Of a DNA stretch of 64,000 bases, positions 1-9,100 are shown one piece after another. The position numbers and the translations under genes were made by a program. The stretch is from Brevundimonas sp. MF30-B (lineage in GTDB: Bacteria; Pseudomonadota; Alphaproteobacteria; Caulobacterales; Caulobacteraceae). The stretch lies in assembly GCF_004683885.1 (NCBI RefSeq), contig NZ_CP038440.1, forward strand, positions 716,001 to 780,000, read 5' to 3'. Numbering within the stretch: the stretch's first letter is position 1; each line of letters starts with the position of its first letter. A model generated the notes under the pieces. It was not told where the DNA came from, did no database searches, and saw only the letters and a program-made list of their open reading frames with translations.

Positions 1-247
1 CCACGGCCGGTGGCGAGCCCCTGGGCCATCCATGCGCCAGCAGATAGCCCAGCAACTCGTCTCCGCGCTTGGCCGCGAGGCAATACGAGGCCGAGATGCT
101 CAATCGACTGGCGAAGGCGTGTCGGTCTTCGAGCAGAAACGCCGGATAGGCGGCGGCCTGCAGCGCGAGCGCCGCTGGCAGATCGTCGGCCAGCAACGCC
201 CCGATCCAGAGCGTCGAAGGCTCACGATCTGCGCCGACGGGCGTCAT
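1..247 (-). CDS. GNAT family N-acetyltransferase (partial, C-terminus cut by window edge)
   Basis: Reading the minus strand from an ATG at 247 gives an open frame of 82 codons that runs off the left edge. The visible part resembles the N-terminal half of a GNAT acetyltransferase: an opening strand/helix, then a stretch ending in [18 protein letters not shown]. That matches the common GNAT pattern of a strand 'G-x-L-x-G-Y-L-x-A-H-P-W' before the acetyl-CoA site. The acetyl-CoA binding loop itself lies outside the window, so the substrate cannot be guessed. The start overlaps the stop of the upstream prolyl-tRNA editing gene by four bases (ATGA), which implies translational coupling. Confidence 0.6.
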   Translation of the reverse strand, partial: MTPVGADREPSTLWIGALLADDLPAALALQAAAYPAFLLEDRHAFASRLSISASYCLAAKRGDELLGYLLAHGWPRGSPPAV

Positions 248-786
248 GGAGCGCCCGCCCCGAAATCCACCACCTTCGCCTCGCGTCCCATCAGCGTCAG
301 CACGCGCCGGAACGCCGTCTGATCCAGGGCGGTGGTGGCCGTGTTCTCCAGCGGGTGGAAGTTGACTACAGCGGCGTCCCACAGGCGGCGGTCCAGGATG
401 AAGCCGACGCGGCGGTTCGTGTCGTTGATCAGGCCCAGGGCCGTGACCGAGCCGGGGCGCACGCCCAGCGCCTCCCACATCAGTTGTTCATTACCGAACG
501 ACAGCCGGTCAGAGCCGATCAGCTTGGGCGCGGCCTTGAGGTCGATCACCGTGTCCTGGCGCGCCGAGATCAGCCACAGGGCGCCCTTCTTGTCCTTGAG
601 GAACAGATTCTTGGTGTGTGCGCCGGGCAGGGCGGCCTTGAGGTCCAGCCCCTCCTCGACGCGGAAGACGGCGGGGTGGTCGTGGGTCACATGGGCCACG
701 CCGTGCTCGGCCAGCCAGGCCATGAGGCCGGCGCGGTCGAAAGCGGGTTGTTGAGGCGAGGCCTCGGGCTGGGCTAGGGAGGTCAC
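244..786 (-). CDS. YbaK/ProX-type prolyl-tRNA editing deacylase
   Basis: A 180-residue protein of the YbaK/EbsC aminoacyl-tRNA deacylase superfamily, in the ProX/PrdX (ProXp-ala-like) branch. These free-standing enzymes hydrolyse mischarged alanyl-tRNA(Pro) or related products in the cytoplasm. The sequence shows the family's N-terminal motif [15 protein letters not shown], the conserved lysines in [12 protein letters not shown], and the later [15 protein letters not shown] and [13 protein letters not shown] segments. Length is normal for the stand-alone form. It is the first gene of a two-gene minus-strand unit with the GNAT gene and is divergent from the DUF6065 gene 30 bases away. The exact substrate tRNA is inference from family membership. 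Confidence 0.88.
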   Translation of the reverse strand: MTSLAQPEASPQQPAFDRAGLMAWLAEHGVAHVTHDHPAVFRVEEGLDLKAALPGAHTKNLFLKDKKGALWLISARQDTVIDLKAAPKLIGSDRLSFGNEQLMWEALGVRPGSVTALGLINDTNRRVGFILDRRLWDAAVVNFHPLENTATTALDQTAFRRVLTLMGREAKVVDFGAGAP

Positions 787-815
787 CTGCCCTGATTAGC
801 CGCCGGAGCCGCGCC

Positions 816-1559
816 TTGGAACTGGAATGCTACCCGATGTCGTCGCGGCCGCCGGACCTGGTGCCCGGCCGCCAGTCGCGCAACTGGATGGACGCCTTCG
901 CCAGCCGGCATCCCTATCGCTGCCTGCCGCTGAACATGGCCAACACCACCGGCTGGGAGATCCTGTGCCCGTTCGGCTTCCAGGCCGAGTGGAACGGCGG
1001 GCCGCGCCAAGAAGACATCGTCATCACGCCGGACCGGCCCAATCACGAGCTGGATCATTTCGTCACCTCGCACTTCTCGCGCGGGGTGCTGACCATGCAT
1101 CCGCAGTATCTGTTCCGCACGCCGCCGGGCTGGGGGATGATGGCGTCCGGCTCGCCTAATCACGTCAAGGACGGGATCCAGCCGCTGGTCGGCCTGATCG
1201 AGACGGACTGGTTGCCGTTCCCCTTCACCATGAACTGGATCTTCACCCGGCCGGGGCGGGTGCGCTTCGACAAGGGCGAGCCCTTCTGCTTCATCAATCT
1301 GATCGAGCACAAGAAGGTCGAGCAGTTCGAGCCGGTGATCCGCAGCCTGGCGTCCAACCCCACGATGAAGTGCCAGTTCGAGGCCTGGAACCGCGCGCGC
1401 ACCGACTTCAACGAACGCCTGGCCAGCCGCGACCCCGACGCGGTCAAGGAGGCGTGGCAACGTTACTATTTCAAGGGTGAAATCCCCGAGGAACTGGGCG
1501 CCGCGCCCCAGACCCACGCCAACAAGCGCCGGCTGAAGACCCCGCGGGTGGGACGGTAG
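816..1559 (+). CDS. DUF6065 family protein
   Basis: A 247-residue cytoplasmic protein starting at a TTG codon, without signal peptide or membrane segment. The sequence has the features I associate with DUF6065: an N-terminal RCLPLNMANTTGWEILCP segment, many conserved aromatic residues, LIETDWLPFPFTMNW in the middle, and a C-terminal tail rich in basic residues. The family function is unknown to me. ATG codons downstream would remove conserved N-terminal sequence, so the TTG start is preferred. It stands alone between a divergent deacylase gene and a strong intrinsic terminator, which makes it a monocistronic unit. Confidence 0.7.
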   Translation: MELECYPMSSRPPDLVPGRQSRNWMDAFASRHPYRCLPLNMANTTGWEILCPFGFQAEWNGGPRQEDIVITPDRPNHELDHFVTSHFSRGVLTMHPQYLFRTPPGWGMMASGSPNHVKDGIQPLVGLIETDWLPFPFTMNWIFTRPGRVRFDKGEPFCFINLIEHKKVEQFEPVIRSLASNPTMKCQFEAWNRARTDFNERLASRDPDAVKEAWQRYYFKGEIPEELGAAPQTHANKRRLKTPRVGR

Positions 1560-1565
1560 GCGAAA

Positions 1566-1593
1566 AGGGCGGCGTCCGCGTGGACGCCGCCCT
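1566..1593. terminator. Bidirectional intrinsic terminator
   Basis: A perfect 12-bp stem (AGGGCGGCGTCC / GGACGCCGCCCT) with a four-base loop GCGT lies between the convergent DUF6065 gene and the lipoprotein gene. It is preceded by AAA on the left and followed by a short T/G-rich run on the right. It can serve both strands, although the T-tract is weak. Confidence 0.7.
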
Positions 1594-1617
1594 TGGTCGT
1601 TGTTGCGCCGGGCGCCC

Positions 1618-2187
1618 TTACATCGGGCGGGCGAGGCGCGGTCCCAGGTTGTTGATCACGTCACGCGCGTCGAAGGCGTTGGGATCGCCGGCGGGCTTGG
1701 GTCCGCGGCCCATGATGATCTCGGCGCTGGCCTCGAAGCGATCGACCTGGCGGATGTCGATGTCGCGGCCGAAGCCGGGACGCCCCCAAGGGCCCCACGG
1801 ATCCCAGCGGCTCCAGTAACCGCGGTGTGAATAGCGCCAGCGCGGACCCCAGAAGGGCGAATACCGATCATAATAGAAGGGGTCGGGGGTCGCGTAGAAC
1901 CGCGTGTCGCGATCGGTCGCCCGGTCAGCCGTGGCGAACCAGTCGAAGCCGTTTTGGACGGTTAGCTCGGCCGAGCGCAGCAGAAGGCCCATCTCGACCT
2001 GATCGCGCGAAGTGACCGAGTTGCCGGAGAAGGCGACACGGAAGCGGTTGGCTTCAAGCCGCTGTTCGGCATAGCCGCCATAGCCGCTGGGGCCGGCGGG
2101 TTGATAAGGGGTCGCTGTGGCGCAGGCTCCGAGCGTCAGCGCCGCCGCCGCCGCGATCATCACGGACTTTGCGGGAAATCGGGTCAT
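1618..2187 (-). CDS. CC0125/CC1285 family lipoprotein
   Basis: A 189-residue lipoprotein. The N-terminus has basic residues followed by a hydrophobic stretch and the lipobox L19-G20-A21-C22. The body matches the Caulobacterales CC0125/CC1285 family: ANRFRVAFSGN, then LLLRSAELTVQNGFDWF, then a Tyr/Trp/Arg/Gly-rich central section and a C-terminal DVINNLGPRL. The family is of unknown function and confined to the envelope. A GGAAC-N17-CGTT element lies 41-66 bases upstream of the start, pointing to EcfG (general stress) control. It ends against a shared terminator with the convergent DUF6065 gene. Confidence 0.8.
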   Translation of the reverse strand: MTRFPAKSVMIAAAAALTLGACATATPYQPAGPSGYGGYAEQRLEANRFRVAFSGNSVTSRDQVEMGLLLRSAELTVQNGFDWFATADRATDRDTRFYATPDPFYYDRYSPFWGPRWRYSHRGYWSRWDPWGPWGRPGFGRDIDIRQVDRFEASAEIIMGRGPKPAGDPNAFDARDVINNLGPRLARPM

Positions 2188-2227
2188 GATAGGGCTCCTT
2201 CGGCGCCATATGACGCTGTTCCTGCTG

Positions 2228-2253
2228 AACGAGGCATGAACGGCTGCGGTTCC
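2228..2253 (-). promoter_or_regulatory. Candidate EcfG (general stress sigma) promoter for the lipoprotein gene
   Basis: On the minus strand GGAAC (2253-2249) is followed by a 17-base spacer and CGTT (2231-2228). This matches the alphaproteobacterial EcfG/SigT consensus GGAAC-N16/17-CGTT. The -10 element lies 41 bases before the lipoprotein start at 2187, a sensible leader length. Confidence 0.55.
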
Positions 2254-2268
2254 GGCCGACTCAAGTGC

Positions 2269-2898
2269 CTATAATCGCGCGATAATCAAAATCGCCGCCG
2301 CCATCAGCAGGCCGCCGACAATCAGGCCGAAGACTCGCCGGAAACCCGGCCGCGCCATGCGCCGCGACAGGGCCGCGCCAGCCAGACCGTAGGCGCTCAT
2401 GGACAAGGCGTCCAGGCCGACCACAGCGGCGGCGAACAGGGCCAGCTGCGCCGCCACCGGCCGGTTCACGTCCAGGAACGGCGGCAGAACGGCGGTGAAG
2501 AACAGGATGGCCTTGGGGTTGGCGATCTGGACCATGAAGCCGTCGACGATGGCGCTGCGGCCGCGCCGGATGGCGGGCGTCTCGGGCTCCTGCGCCGTCC
2601 GGAAGGCGCCGCGCCAAGCCTTGAGACCCAGCCAGGCGACATACAGCGCGCCGCCGATGGCGATGAGGCGAAACGCCTCGGGAAAGCCCTTCACCAGAGC
2701 GCCCAGGCCCAGCGCCGCCGCGACGAACCAGACCAGGGTCGCCGCATTCATGCCGACCATGCCCGACAGCGCCGCAGCACGCCCCTTGGCCACGCCCGTC
2801 GCCACAGCGAAAAGATTGGCCGGCCCCGGCGTGATCGCCATCACCGCCATCACGCCCAGGAAGGTGAAATACAGGTGCGGATCGACGGGCCAGTGCAT
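2269..2898 (-). CDS. LysE family translocator
   Basis: A 209-residue inner-membrane protein with about six hydrophobic segments, of the LysE/RhtB exporter family that expels amino acids or related small molecules. Signature segments are the N-terminal ITPGPANLFAVATG, and ANPKAILFFTAVLPPFL near the middle. The ATG at 2898 is chosen because it places the first transmembrane helix directly after a short MHWPVDPH leader; the frame stays open further upstream but without family similarity. Divergent from the UbiH-type gene 105 bases away. The substrate cannot be inferred. Confidence 0.88.
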   Translation of the reverse strand: MHWPVDPHLYFTFLGVMAVMAITPGPANLFAVATGVAKGRAAALSGMVGMNAATLVWFVAAALGLGALVKGFPEAFRLIAIGGALYVAWLGLKAWRGAFRTAQEPETPAIRRGRSAIVDGFMVQIANPKAILFFTAVLPPFLDVNRPVAAQLALFAAAVVGLDALSMSAYGLAGAALSRRMARPGFRRVFGLIVGGLLMAAAILIIARL

Positions 2899-3003
2899 GC
2901 GGCGCCGTATCGCGAGCCGCGCGCTGACGCCAGCGGGATTTCGCCGCGCCCACGCCCTGATCGGCGCCCTTGCCGCGCGCCGCCATCGGCGCGACAAGCG
3001 GCC

Positions 3004-4257
3004 ATGGCCCAGATCGAACGACATGACGTGGTGGTCGCCGGCGCCGGCATGGCGGGCGCGACCTTTGCGCTGGCCGCGGCGAAAGGCGGACTGAAGGTCG
3101 CCCTGATCGATCCGCAGCCCTTTCAGGCGCAGCTGGCGCCGACTTTCGACGGGCGTTCGACGGCGGTGGCCTTCTCTACCTTCCGCATGCTGGATGTGCT
3201 GGGCTTGGGCGAGGGTTTGCGGCCGCACGCCTGCCGCATGGACCGCATCCTGGTGACCGACGGGCGCCGGCCCGGCGCCGCCAGCCGCGCCGCCTCGCCC
3301 GCCTTCCTGCGCTTTGACGCCGACGAGATCGGGGATCGGACGGGCGGCGAGCCCCTGGGCTACATGGTCGAGAACCGCCGCATTCGCGCAGCCCTGGCGC
3401 AGGCCGTCGAGGCCTCGGACATCACCGTGCTGGCGCCGGCCGCGGTGGCCGGGGTCGAAGCCGGCGTGGGCGGGGCGATCGTGACGCTGCAGGACAGTCG
3501 ACACCTCCACGCCGCGCTGGTCGTCGGGGCCGAAGGGCGCGGCTCGACCGTGCGCCAGGCCGCCGGCATCGACACCCTGGGCTGGGGCTACAAGCAATCG
3601 GGCGTGGTCGCCACAGTTCGTCTGGGCCGCGACCACGGCAATGTCGCGCACGAATATTTCCTGCCGGCCGGCCCCTTCGCCATCCTGCCTTTGACCGACC
3701 AGCGCGCCAGCCTGGTCTGGACCGAGACGACGCGCCGGGCCGAGGCGCTGAAGACCTGCTCGGACGCCGCCTTCCACGCGCATCTGATGCGGCGGTTCGG
3801 CGATTTCCTGGACGGCGCTACGGTCGAGGGGCCGCGCTTCATCTATCCGCTGTCGCTGAGCCTGGCCGAGCGGCTGACCGCGCCCCGCACAGCCCTGATC
3901 GGCGACGCCGCCCATGCGGTGCACCCGGTCGCGGGCCAGGGGCTGAACATGGGGCTGAAGGACGCCGCCGCCCTGGCCGAGGTGCTGATCGAGGCCGCGC
4001 GCATCGGCGAGGACATCGGCTCGGAGATCGTGCTGGACCGCTACGCCCGCTGGCGGCGGTTCGACAATGCGGCGCTGGCCGCCGGCTTCGACGGCTTCGT
4101 ACGCCTGTTCTCCAACGATCTGGCGCCGGTTCGGCTGGCGCGGGATCTCGGCATGGCGGCGGTCAACCGCATCGCTCCCTTGCGTCGCGCCTTCATGAAC
4201 GAGGCGGGCGGCGCGACCGGCGACCTGCCGCGTCTGCTGCGCGGCGAGCCCGTCTAG
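3004..4257 (+). CDS. UbiH/UbiF/COQ6 family FAD-dependent hydroxylase
   Basis: A 417-residue flavoprotein monooxygenase of the UbiH/COQ6 family, which hydroxylates the ring of ubiquinone precursors. It opens with the Rossmann dinucleotide motif VVVAGAGMAGATFALA at about residue 9. The middle holds GAEGRGSTVRQAAGI (NADPH/FAD region). The second FAD motif is GDAAHAVHPVAGQGLNMGLKD at about residue 300. Length fits the family. The exact ring position cannot be read, since UbiH, UbiF, UbiI and UbiL share this fold. It converges on an SDR gene three bases downstream. Other ubiquinone genes (ubiE, ubiB, ubiK) lie elsewhere in the window. Confidence 0.85.
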   Translation: MAQIERHDVVVAGAGMAGATFALAAAKGGLKVALIDPQPFQAQLAPTFDGRSTAVAFSTFRMLDVLGLGEGLRPHACRMDRILVTDGRRPGAASRAASPAFLRFDADEIGDRTGGEPLGYMVENRRIRAALAQAVEASDITVLAPAAVAGVEAGVGGAIVTLQDSRHLHAALVVGAEGRGSTVRQAAGIDTLGWGYKQSGVVATVRLGRDHGNVAHEYFLPAGPFAILPLTDQRASLVWTETTRRAEALKTCSDAAFHAHLMRRFGDFLDGATVEGPRFIYPLSLSLAERLTAPRTALIGDAAHAVHPVAGQGLNMGLKDAAALAEVLIEAARIGEDIGSEIVLDRYARWRRFDNAALAAGFDGFVRLFSNDLAPVRLARDLGMAAVNRIAPLRRAFMNEAGGATGDLPRLLRGEPV

Positions 4258-4260
4258 GCC

Positions 4261-5043
4261 CTATTGGGCGGTCATGCCGCCGTCGATCTTGAACTCCGAG
4301 CCGGTCACGAACTTGGACTCGTCGGACGCCAGATAGAGGACGCAATAGGCCACGTCGTCCGGCTCGCCGATCCGCTTCAGCGGAATGCCGCGCGACAGGC
4401 GCTCGTGCGCCTTGCCCTCGTCGCCGCCGGCCATGGCCACGAACGGGTCCAGGATGGCGGTCTTGATGAAGACCGGATGCACCGAGTTGCAGCGCACGTT
4501 CCACCCCGCCTTGGCCGCCTCGAGCGCCAGGGTCTTGGTGTACATCCAGACGCCCGCCTTGGTGGCGTTGTAGGCGCCCATGCCTGGCGCCGCCGCCAGG
4601 CCCGCGATCGACGAGATGTTGATGATGGAGGCCGGGGCCGCCGCGCGCAGGTGGGGCATGGCGTGTTTGGCGCCCAGCATGACCGAGCGCAGGTTGATCT
4701 CGTACTGACGCTGCCAGTTCTCGACCGTGTCGTCCTCGACAAAGGCGAGCGGGCCGCCGACGCCGGCGTTGTTCACCAGCACCGACAGACCGCCCAGGTC
4801 GGCGACGGCCGAGGCCACCACATCGCGCCATTGATCCTCGCTGGCGACGTCGTGGGCATAGGCGAAGGCGGCGTCGGGATGTTCGCCATTGATCGCCTGG
4901 GCCAGGGCCTGGGCGCGCTCGCCGTCGATGTCGCTGAGGGCCAGCCGGGCGCCCTCTCTCGCCATCATCCAGGCCATGGATTCGCCCAGGCCGCCGGCCG
5001 CGCCGGTGATCAGGACGGTCTTGCCCGAGACGCGGCCGCTCAT
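4261..5043 (-). CDS. SDR family oxidoreductase
   Basis: A 260-residue classical short-chain dehydrogenase/reductase. Visible motifs are TGAAGGLG (residues 13-20, cofactor binding), NNAG (91-94), the catalytic serine in ISS (about 144), and Y158-N-A-T-K162. An acidic residue after strand 2 (SDID) suggests NAD(H) preference; this is inference. The C-terminal [17 protein letters not shown] is typical. It is the second gene of a two-gene unit, its start overlapping the pterin dehydratase stop by four bases. The substrate is unknown. Confidence 0.88.
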   Translation of the reverse strand: MSGRVSGKTVLITGAAGGLGESMAWMMAREGARLALSDIDGERAQALAQAINGEHPDAAFAYAHDVASEDQWRDVVASAVADLGGLSVLVNNAGVGGPLAFVEDDTVENWQRQYEINLRSVMLGAKHAMPHLRAAAPASIINISSIAGLAAAPGMGAYNATKAGVWMYTKTLALEAAKAGWNVRCNSVHPVFIKTAILDPFVAMAGGDEGKAHERLSRGIPLKRIGEPDDVAYCVLYLASDESKFVTGSEFKIDGGMTAQ

Positions 5044-5336
5044 TTCGCGCCCGCCTGTTCAGCGGCATGATCGATGAAGCGGGCCAGGGTCGCGTCCTTG
5101 TCGGTCACGCCGCCGGCGTCGTGGGTCGTCAGCACGATCTCGACGCGGTCGTAGACATTGAACCACTCGGGATGGTGATCCATGGCGTCGGCCTTGATCG
5201 CCACGCGCGTCATGAAGCCGAAGGCGGTGTTGAAATCCGCGAAGCGCACCGTCCGGGCGATGGCCGGGCGATCCCCAGGATGGTCTGACCAGCGGGGCAG
5301 ATCCTTCAGCACGGTCTGGACGTCGAGGGCGGTCAT
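5040..5336 (-). CDS. phhB: 4a-hydroxytetrahydrobiopterin dehydratase (pterin carbinolamine dehydratase)
   Basis: A 98-residue protein of the PCD/DCoH family, which dehydrates the 4a-carbinolamine formed by phenylalanine hydroxylase so that tetrahydrobiopterin can be recycled. The active-site signature is present: H54-H55-P-E-W with N60-V-Y, then T-H72-D and a TDKD turn at 78-81. The start is the ATG at 5336, preceded by a purine-rich AAAGGAG-like site. The frame is open further upstream, but that sequence is not family-like. It is co-transcribed with the SDR gene (ATGA overlap). Phenylalanine hydroxylase itself is not in the window; hmgA, lower in the same pathway, is about 9 kb away. Confidence 0.9.
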   Translation of the reverse strand: MTALDVQTVLKDLPRWSDHPGDRPAIARTVRFADFNTAFGFMTRVAIKADAMDHHPEWFNVYDRVEIVLTTHDAGGVTDKDATLARFIDHAAEQAGAK

Positions 5337-5386
5337 GGGCGTCTCCTTTATCCACGGACTAACGTACGGTCCCGGCGGCGCCAAGC

Positions 5387-5411
5387 GGAACGCGGGCCAA
5401 GCTTCAGCGTT
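5387..5411 (+). promoter_or_regulatory. Candidate EcfG promoter for the Crp/Fnr regulator gene
   Basis: GGAAC (5387-5391), a 16-base spacer, and CGTT (5408-5411) exactly match the EcfG/SigT consensus. The -10 element ends 27 bases before the ATG at 5439. It lies in the divergent interval between phhB and the regulator gene and points only toward the regulator. Confidence 0.6.
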
Positions 5412-5438
5412 CATGTCCGGCAAGCGGAGCTGTAAGCC

Positions 5439-6140
5439 ATGGACAATCTCTGGATCGCCTCGCTGAGCGCTGCCGACCGCCGGCGCATCGAGCCGCACCT
5501 AAACGAGCGCCCCTTCGAACAGGGCCAGATGCTTTACGACGCTGGCGAGGCCGTGGCGGAGGTCTGGTTCCCGCTGTCGGGCGTGGTCTCGCTTATGACG
5601 GTTCTGGATGAAGACCGCATGGTCGAGACCGCCGCGATAGGCCGCGAAGGCCTGGTCGGCGTCACCTGCGGACCGCTGAACGCGCGCGCCGCCAGCCGCG
5701 CGATCGCCCAGATCGAGGGCGTCGCGGCCTGCTGTCCCGCTGATGTCTTCGCCGAGGCCCTGGCCAAAAGCGAGCCCATGCGCACGTCTCTCGCCAAGTT
5801 CACCGAGGGTCTGTTCGCCCAGGTGCAGCAGGTCGCCGCCTGCAACGCCCAGCATGCCCTGGATCAGCGACTGGCGCGCTGGCTGCTGACGCTGCACGAC
5901 CGGGCCGAGGGCGACCGGTTCGACCTGACCCAGGCCGACATCGCCCGCATGCTGGGCGTACGTCGCGCGACCGTCAGCGAGGTCGGTTCCGAACTCGAGG
6001 GCAAACGGCTGATCCAGCGCGGGCGTGGATGGGTCGAGGTGACCGACCGCAAGGCCTTGGAGGGCGCGGCGTGCGATTGCTACGGCCTGTTGCAAGGCGT
6101 GATGAAGGACCTGGGCCTGCCGCGCCCCAATCCGGCGTAA
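5439..6140 (+). CDS. Crp/Fnr family transcriptional regulator
   Basis: A 233-residue regulator with an N-terminal cyclic-nucleotide-binding-type beta barrel (about residues 15-125) and a C-terminal Crp-type winged helix (about 150-215; [24 protein letters not shown]). The barrel shows the PLSGVVSLM and GREGLVG turns of this alphaproteobacterial subfamily. I cannot identify the arginine/serine pair that binds cAMP in E. coli Crp, so the ligand is unknown. No Fnr-type N-terminal cysteine cluster is present. An exact EcfG-type promoter lies upstream, so the gene may be induced by general stress. It is followed 50 bases later by ubiE. Confidence 0.85.
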   Translation: MDNLWIASLSAADRRRIEPHLNERPFEQGQMLYDAGEAVAEVWFPLSGVVSLMTVLDEDRMVETAAIGREGLVGVTCGPLNARAASRAIAQIEGVAACCPADVFAEALAKSEPMRTSLAKFTEGLFAQVQQVAACNAQHALDQRLARWLLTLHDRAEGDRFDLTQADIARMLGVRRATVSEVGSELEGKRLIQRGRGWVEVTDRKALEGAACDCYGLLQGVMKDLGLPRPNPA

Positions 6141-6190
6141 GCGGCGCCGCGGCAGGTGACGACCGGACGGGGAAGGGCTAGAGCACGGCC

Positions 6191-6970
6191 ATGAGCCAGT
6201 CCGCCGATCCCCTATCGGGCAAGACCTCCACCTTCGGCTTCCGCGACGTCGATGCGCGCGAGAAGGTGCGCATGGTGCGCGGCGTCTTCGACAGCGTCGC
6301 TGGCAAGTACGACCTGATGAACGATCTGATGAGCGCGGGCGTGCATCGGCTCTGGAAGGATGCGGCGGCGGCCAAGCTGAATCCGCGACCGGGCGAGGTC
6401 ATCCTGGACGTGGCCGGCGGCACCGGCGACATGGCGCGCCGCTATTCCAAGATGGCGCGCGCCGCCCAGCAGCGGCGCGGCGGCGAGGACGCCTCGGTCA
6501 TCGTGCTGGACTACAACGCCGAGATGATCCTGGCTGGGGTCGAAAAGGGCGGCGAGCCCGAGATGCAGTGGACCGTCGGCGACGCCATGGCCCTGCCCCT
6601 GCCCGACGCCTCGGTCGACGCCTATTCTATCAGCTTCGGCATCCGCAACGTGGCCGAAGTGGCCGTCGCACTCAGCGAGGCCCGACGGGTGCTCAAGCCC
6701 GGCGGGCGCTTTCTGTGTCTGGAGTTCTCGCGCCCGACCACGGGGCCCGTCCGGGCGGCCTATGACGCCTGGTCGTTCAACGCCATTCCTCGCATCGGCG
6801 GCTGGGTCGCGGGCGATCGCGACAGCTATCAGTATCTGGTCGAGAGCATCCGCCGCTTCCCCGACCAGACCACCTTCAAGGCCATGATCGAGGCCGCGGG
6901 CTTCAGCCGCGTCTCGGTGACCAATCTGTCGGGCGGCGTGGCCGCCATCCATCACGGGTGGGCGATCTGA
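6191..6970 (+). CDS. ubiE: Ubiquinone/menaquinone C-methyltransferase UbiE
   Basis: A 259-residue class I SAM-dependent methyltransferase that C-methylates 2-polyprenyl-6-methoxy-1,4-benzoquinol in ubiquinone synthesis. It carries the UbiE signatures: [24 protein letters not shown] near residue 25 (two consecutive parts), SAM motif [10 protein letters not shown] at 72-80, SISFGIRNV near 155, and the [15 protein letters not shown] post-I motif. Length is normal. The next gene, ubiB, begins within the last codons of ubiE, so the two are translationally coupled. Confidence 0.96.
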   Translation: MSQSADPLSGKTSTFGFRDVDAREKVRMVRGVFDSVAGKYDLMNDLMSAGVHRLWKDAAAAKLNPRPGEVILDVAGGTGDMARRYSKMARAAQQRRGGEDASVIVLDYNAEMILAGVEKGGEPEMQWTVGDAMALPLPDASVDAYSISFGIRNVAEVAVALSEARRVLKPGGRFLCLEFSRPTTGPVRAAYDAWSFNAIPRIGGWVAGDRDSYQYLVESIRRFPDQTTFKAMIEAAGFSRVSVTNLSGGVAAIHHGWAI

Positions 6971-8562
6971 CCAGCCGGATGGTCATCGGCACGCCGCCGC
7001 CCGCGCCCCTGGCCGAACCGGTGCGCGACCCCTGGGGCGCGTCCTGGCGGCTGATCGGCTGGGGCTGGGTTTTGGCGCGGCACGATGCGCTGATCCCGCG
7101 CGAGGTTACCCCCCTGCTGCCCGCCTGGGCGCGGCCCATCGCCGGCTTCGTGCAGATGTTCTCGGGCCGCGAGGGCCGGTCCGGTCGGCCCGGCCAGCGG
7201 GTCGGGCAGGCTTTCGAACATCTGGGCCCGGTGGCGATCAAGCTGGGTCAGGTGCTGGCCACCCGCGCCGACATTTTCGGCGTCGAGTTCGCCTCGGACC
7301 TGGGCCGGCTCAAGGACCGGCTGCCGCCGTTCCCGATCGAGGAGGCGCGCCGCGAGGTCGAGCGCTCGCTGGGCCGCTCGGTCGAAAGCCTGTTCATCGA
7401 CTTCGGCGAGCCCGTCGCCGCCGCCTCCCTGGCCCAGGCCCATCCGGCCTGGCTGGCCGACGGCCGCAAGGTGGCGGTCAAGATTCTGCGGCCCGGCGTC
7501 GAGCGCAAGGTCTCGCGCGGCCTGGACGCCATGCGGCTGGCGGCGCGTGTCGTCTACCGGCTGGTTCCGGCGGCGCGACGCCTCGAGCCCTCGGCCTTCG
7601 TCGAGACCATCGCCCGCGCGCTTCAGCTGGAGCTGGACATGCGGCTGGAGGCGGCGGCGGCCTCCGAGCTGGGCGACGTCATGCGCAAGGCGGCCGAGGA
7701 GGGCGGCGGCCACATGACGGCTCCGGCGGTCGTCTGGGATGGCGTGGGCCGGCGCGTGCTGACGCTGGAATGGGCCACCGGCCTGCCGATGACGGACCCT
7801 GCTGCGGCCGAGCAGCCGGGGCTGGACAGGAACGCCCTGGCCGACAACGTCGTGCGCGCCTTTCTGGTGCAGGCGCTGGACCACGGCGCCTTCCACGCCG
7901 ATCTGCACGAGGGCAATCTGTTCGCCTCCGCCCCGGCCGAAGTCATGGCGGTGGATTTCGGCATCGTGGGCCGGCTGGGCCCGGCCGAGCGGCGCTATCT
8001 GGCCGAAATCTTGTGGGGCTTCCTCAGCCGCGACTACGACCGGATCGCACGGGTCCATTTCGAGGCGGGCTACGTGCCCCCGCAGCATTCGGTCCAGGCC
8101 TTCGCTCAGGCCCTGCGCGCCGTCGGCGAGCCCGTGATCGGCAAGCAAGCTTCACAAGTTTCGATGGGCCGGCTTCTGGGCCAGCTGTTTGAGATCACCG
8201 CACTGTTCGACATGCACCTGCGGCCGGAACTGATCCTGCTGCAGAAGACCATGGTGTCCGTCGAGGGCGTGGCCCGGCGGCTGAACCCCGACCACGACCT
8301 GTGGGCCGCCGCTCGGCCTGTCGTCGAGCGCTGGATCCGGCGCGAACTGGGGCCGCAGGCGCAGATCAAGGAGACGCTGGAAGAGCTGGTCGGCGCCCTG
8401 CGCGCCGTGGCCCGCAAGGTTCAGGAAGAGCCTGGCACGCCGACCACCGTGATCGTGGAGCGCGCCCGCGCCCCGGCCTGGATGGTGGCAGCGGTGACGA
8501 CTGCGGTGCTGGCCTCCGGCGCCGCCTTGCTTCTGTCGCTTTGGCCCGCGATCCTCGGCTGA
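6958..8562 (+). CDS. ubiB: UbiB, ubiquinone biosynthesis protein-kinase-like ATPase
   Basis: A 534-residue ABC1/ADCK-family protein required for ubiquinone assembly. It has the family's KxGQ motif ([16 protein letters not shown]), the altered ATP loop with AxAQAH, the lysine in [10 protein letters not shown], the catalytic-like [10 protein letters not shown], and the metal-binding VDFGIVG. A C-terminal membrane anchor (about residues 505-532) is typical. The GTG at 6958 overlaps the ubiE end by 13 bases; an ATG at 6979 is an alternative start, and neither has an obvious Shine-Dalgarno site. It forms an operon with ubiE and probably the next small gene. Confidence 0.94.
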   Translation: MGDLTSRMVIGTPPPAPLAEPVRDPWGASWRLIGWGWVLARHDALIPREVTPLLPAWARPIAGFVQMFSGREGRSGRPGQRVGQAFEHLGPVAIKLGQVLATRADIFGVEFASDLGRLKDRLPPFPIEEARREVERSLGRSVESLFIDFGEPVAAASLAQAHPAWLADGRKVAVKILRPGVERKVSRGLDAMRLAARVVYRLVPAARRLEPSAFVETIARALQLELDMRLEAAAASELGDVMRKAAEEGGGHMTAPAVVWDGVGRRVLTLEWATGLPMTDPAAAEQPGLDRNALADNVVRAFLVQALDHGAFHADLHEGNLFASAPAEVMAVDFGIVGRLGPAERRYLAEILWGFLSRDYDRIARVHFEAGYVPPQHSVQAFAQALRAVGEPVIGKQASQVSMGRLLGQLFEITALFDMHLRPELILLQKTMVSVEGVARRLNPDHDLWAAARPVVERWIRRELGPQAQIKETLEELVGALRAVARKVQEEPGTPTTVIVERARAPAWMVAAVTTAVLASGAALLLSLWPAILG

Positions 8563-8582
8563 TCGTTTTCGGAGACCGCTGA

Positions 8583-9083
8583 ATGAAGTCGCTCGCCCTG
8601 GCCCTGATGCTGGCCGCCGCGCCTGTCGCCGTCCTGGCGCAGACCGTCCCTTCGGCGCAGGGGCGTCCGGTTGCGGCCGCCGGCGCCGCGCCCAACACCT
8701 TCGACGATCCCTCCGCCCGCGCTGCTGCGCCGCAAGCCGCCGCCCAGGCGGCTCAGGCTCAGCCCGCAGACCAGGCCCAAGCCCCCGACGTGGCCCGCGC
8801 TGAGCGCACCCTGCGCGAGGTGATCGCCGCCGCCCAGAGCGGCGAGTTCGACTATTCGGTGTTCAGCGACAGCCTGGCGGTCCAGATCCGCGCGCAATCG
8901 GCCCAGGTCACGCCTCTGGTTCAGGGCTTCGGCGCGCTGCGCAGCGTCACCTACGCCGGCGAGCAACAGGGCGCGGACCTCTTCGAGGTGGTGTTCGCCA
9001 ATGCGGAAACCCAATGGATCATAGGCTTCGATGAGGACGACAAGGTCGGCGCCCTGCTGTTCCGTCCCAAGCCGGAAGAGTGA
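8583..9083 (+). CDS. Hypothetical secreted protein
   Basis: A 166-residue protein with a clear signal peptide (MKSLALALMLAAAPVAVLAQ), then a low-complexity Ala/Gln/Pro linker to about residue 65. After that comes a small alpha+beta domain containing FDYSVFSDSLAVQIRAQ and WIIGFDEDDKVGALLFRP. The domain looks like an NTF2-like or DUF3887-type fold, but this is only an impression. It lies 20 bases after ubiB, probably in the same transcript, and ends before an inverted repeat. No function is claimed. Confidence 0.75.
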   Translation: MKSLALALMLAAAPVAVLAQTVPSAQGRPVAAAGAAPNTFDDPSARAAAPQAAAQAAQAQPADQAQAPDVARAERTLREVIAAAQSGEFDYSVFSDSLAVQIRAQSAQVTPLVQGFGALRSVTYAGEQQGADLFEVVFANAETQWIIGFDEDDKVGALLFRPKPEE

Positions 9084-9100
9084 TCGGCCGAGGTTGATTT

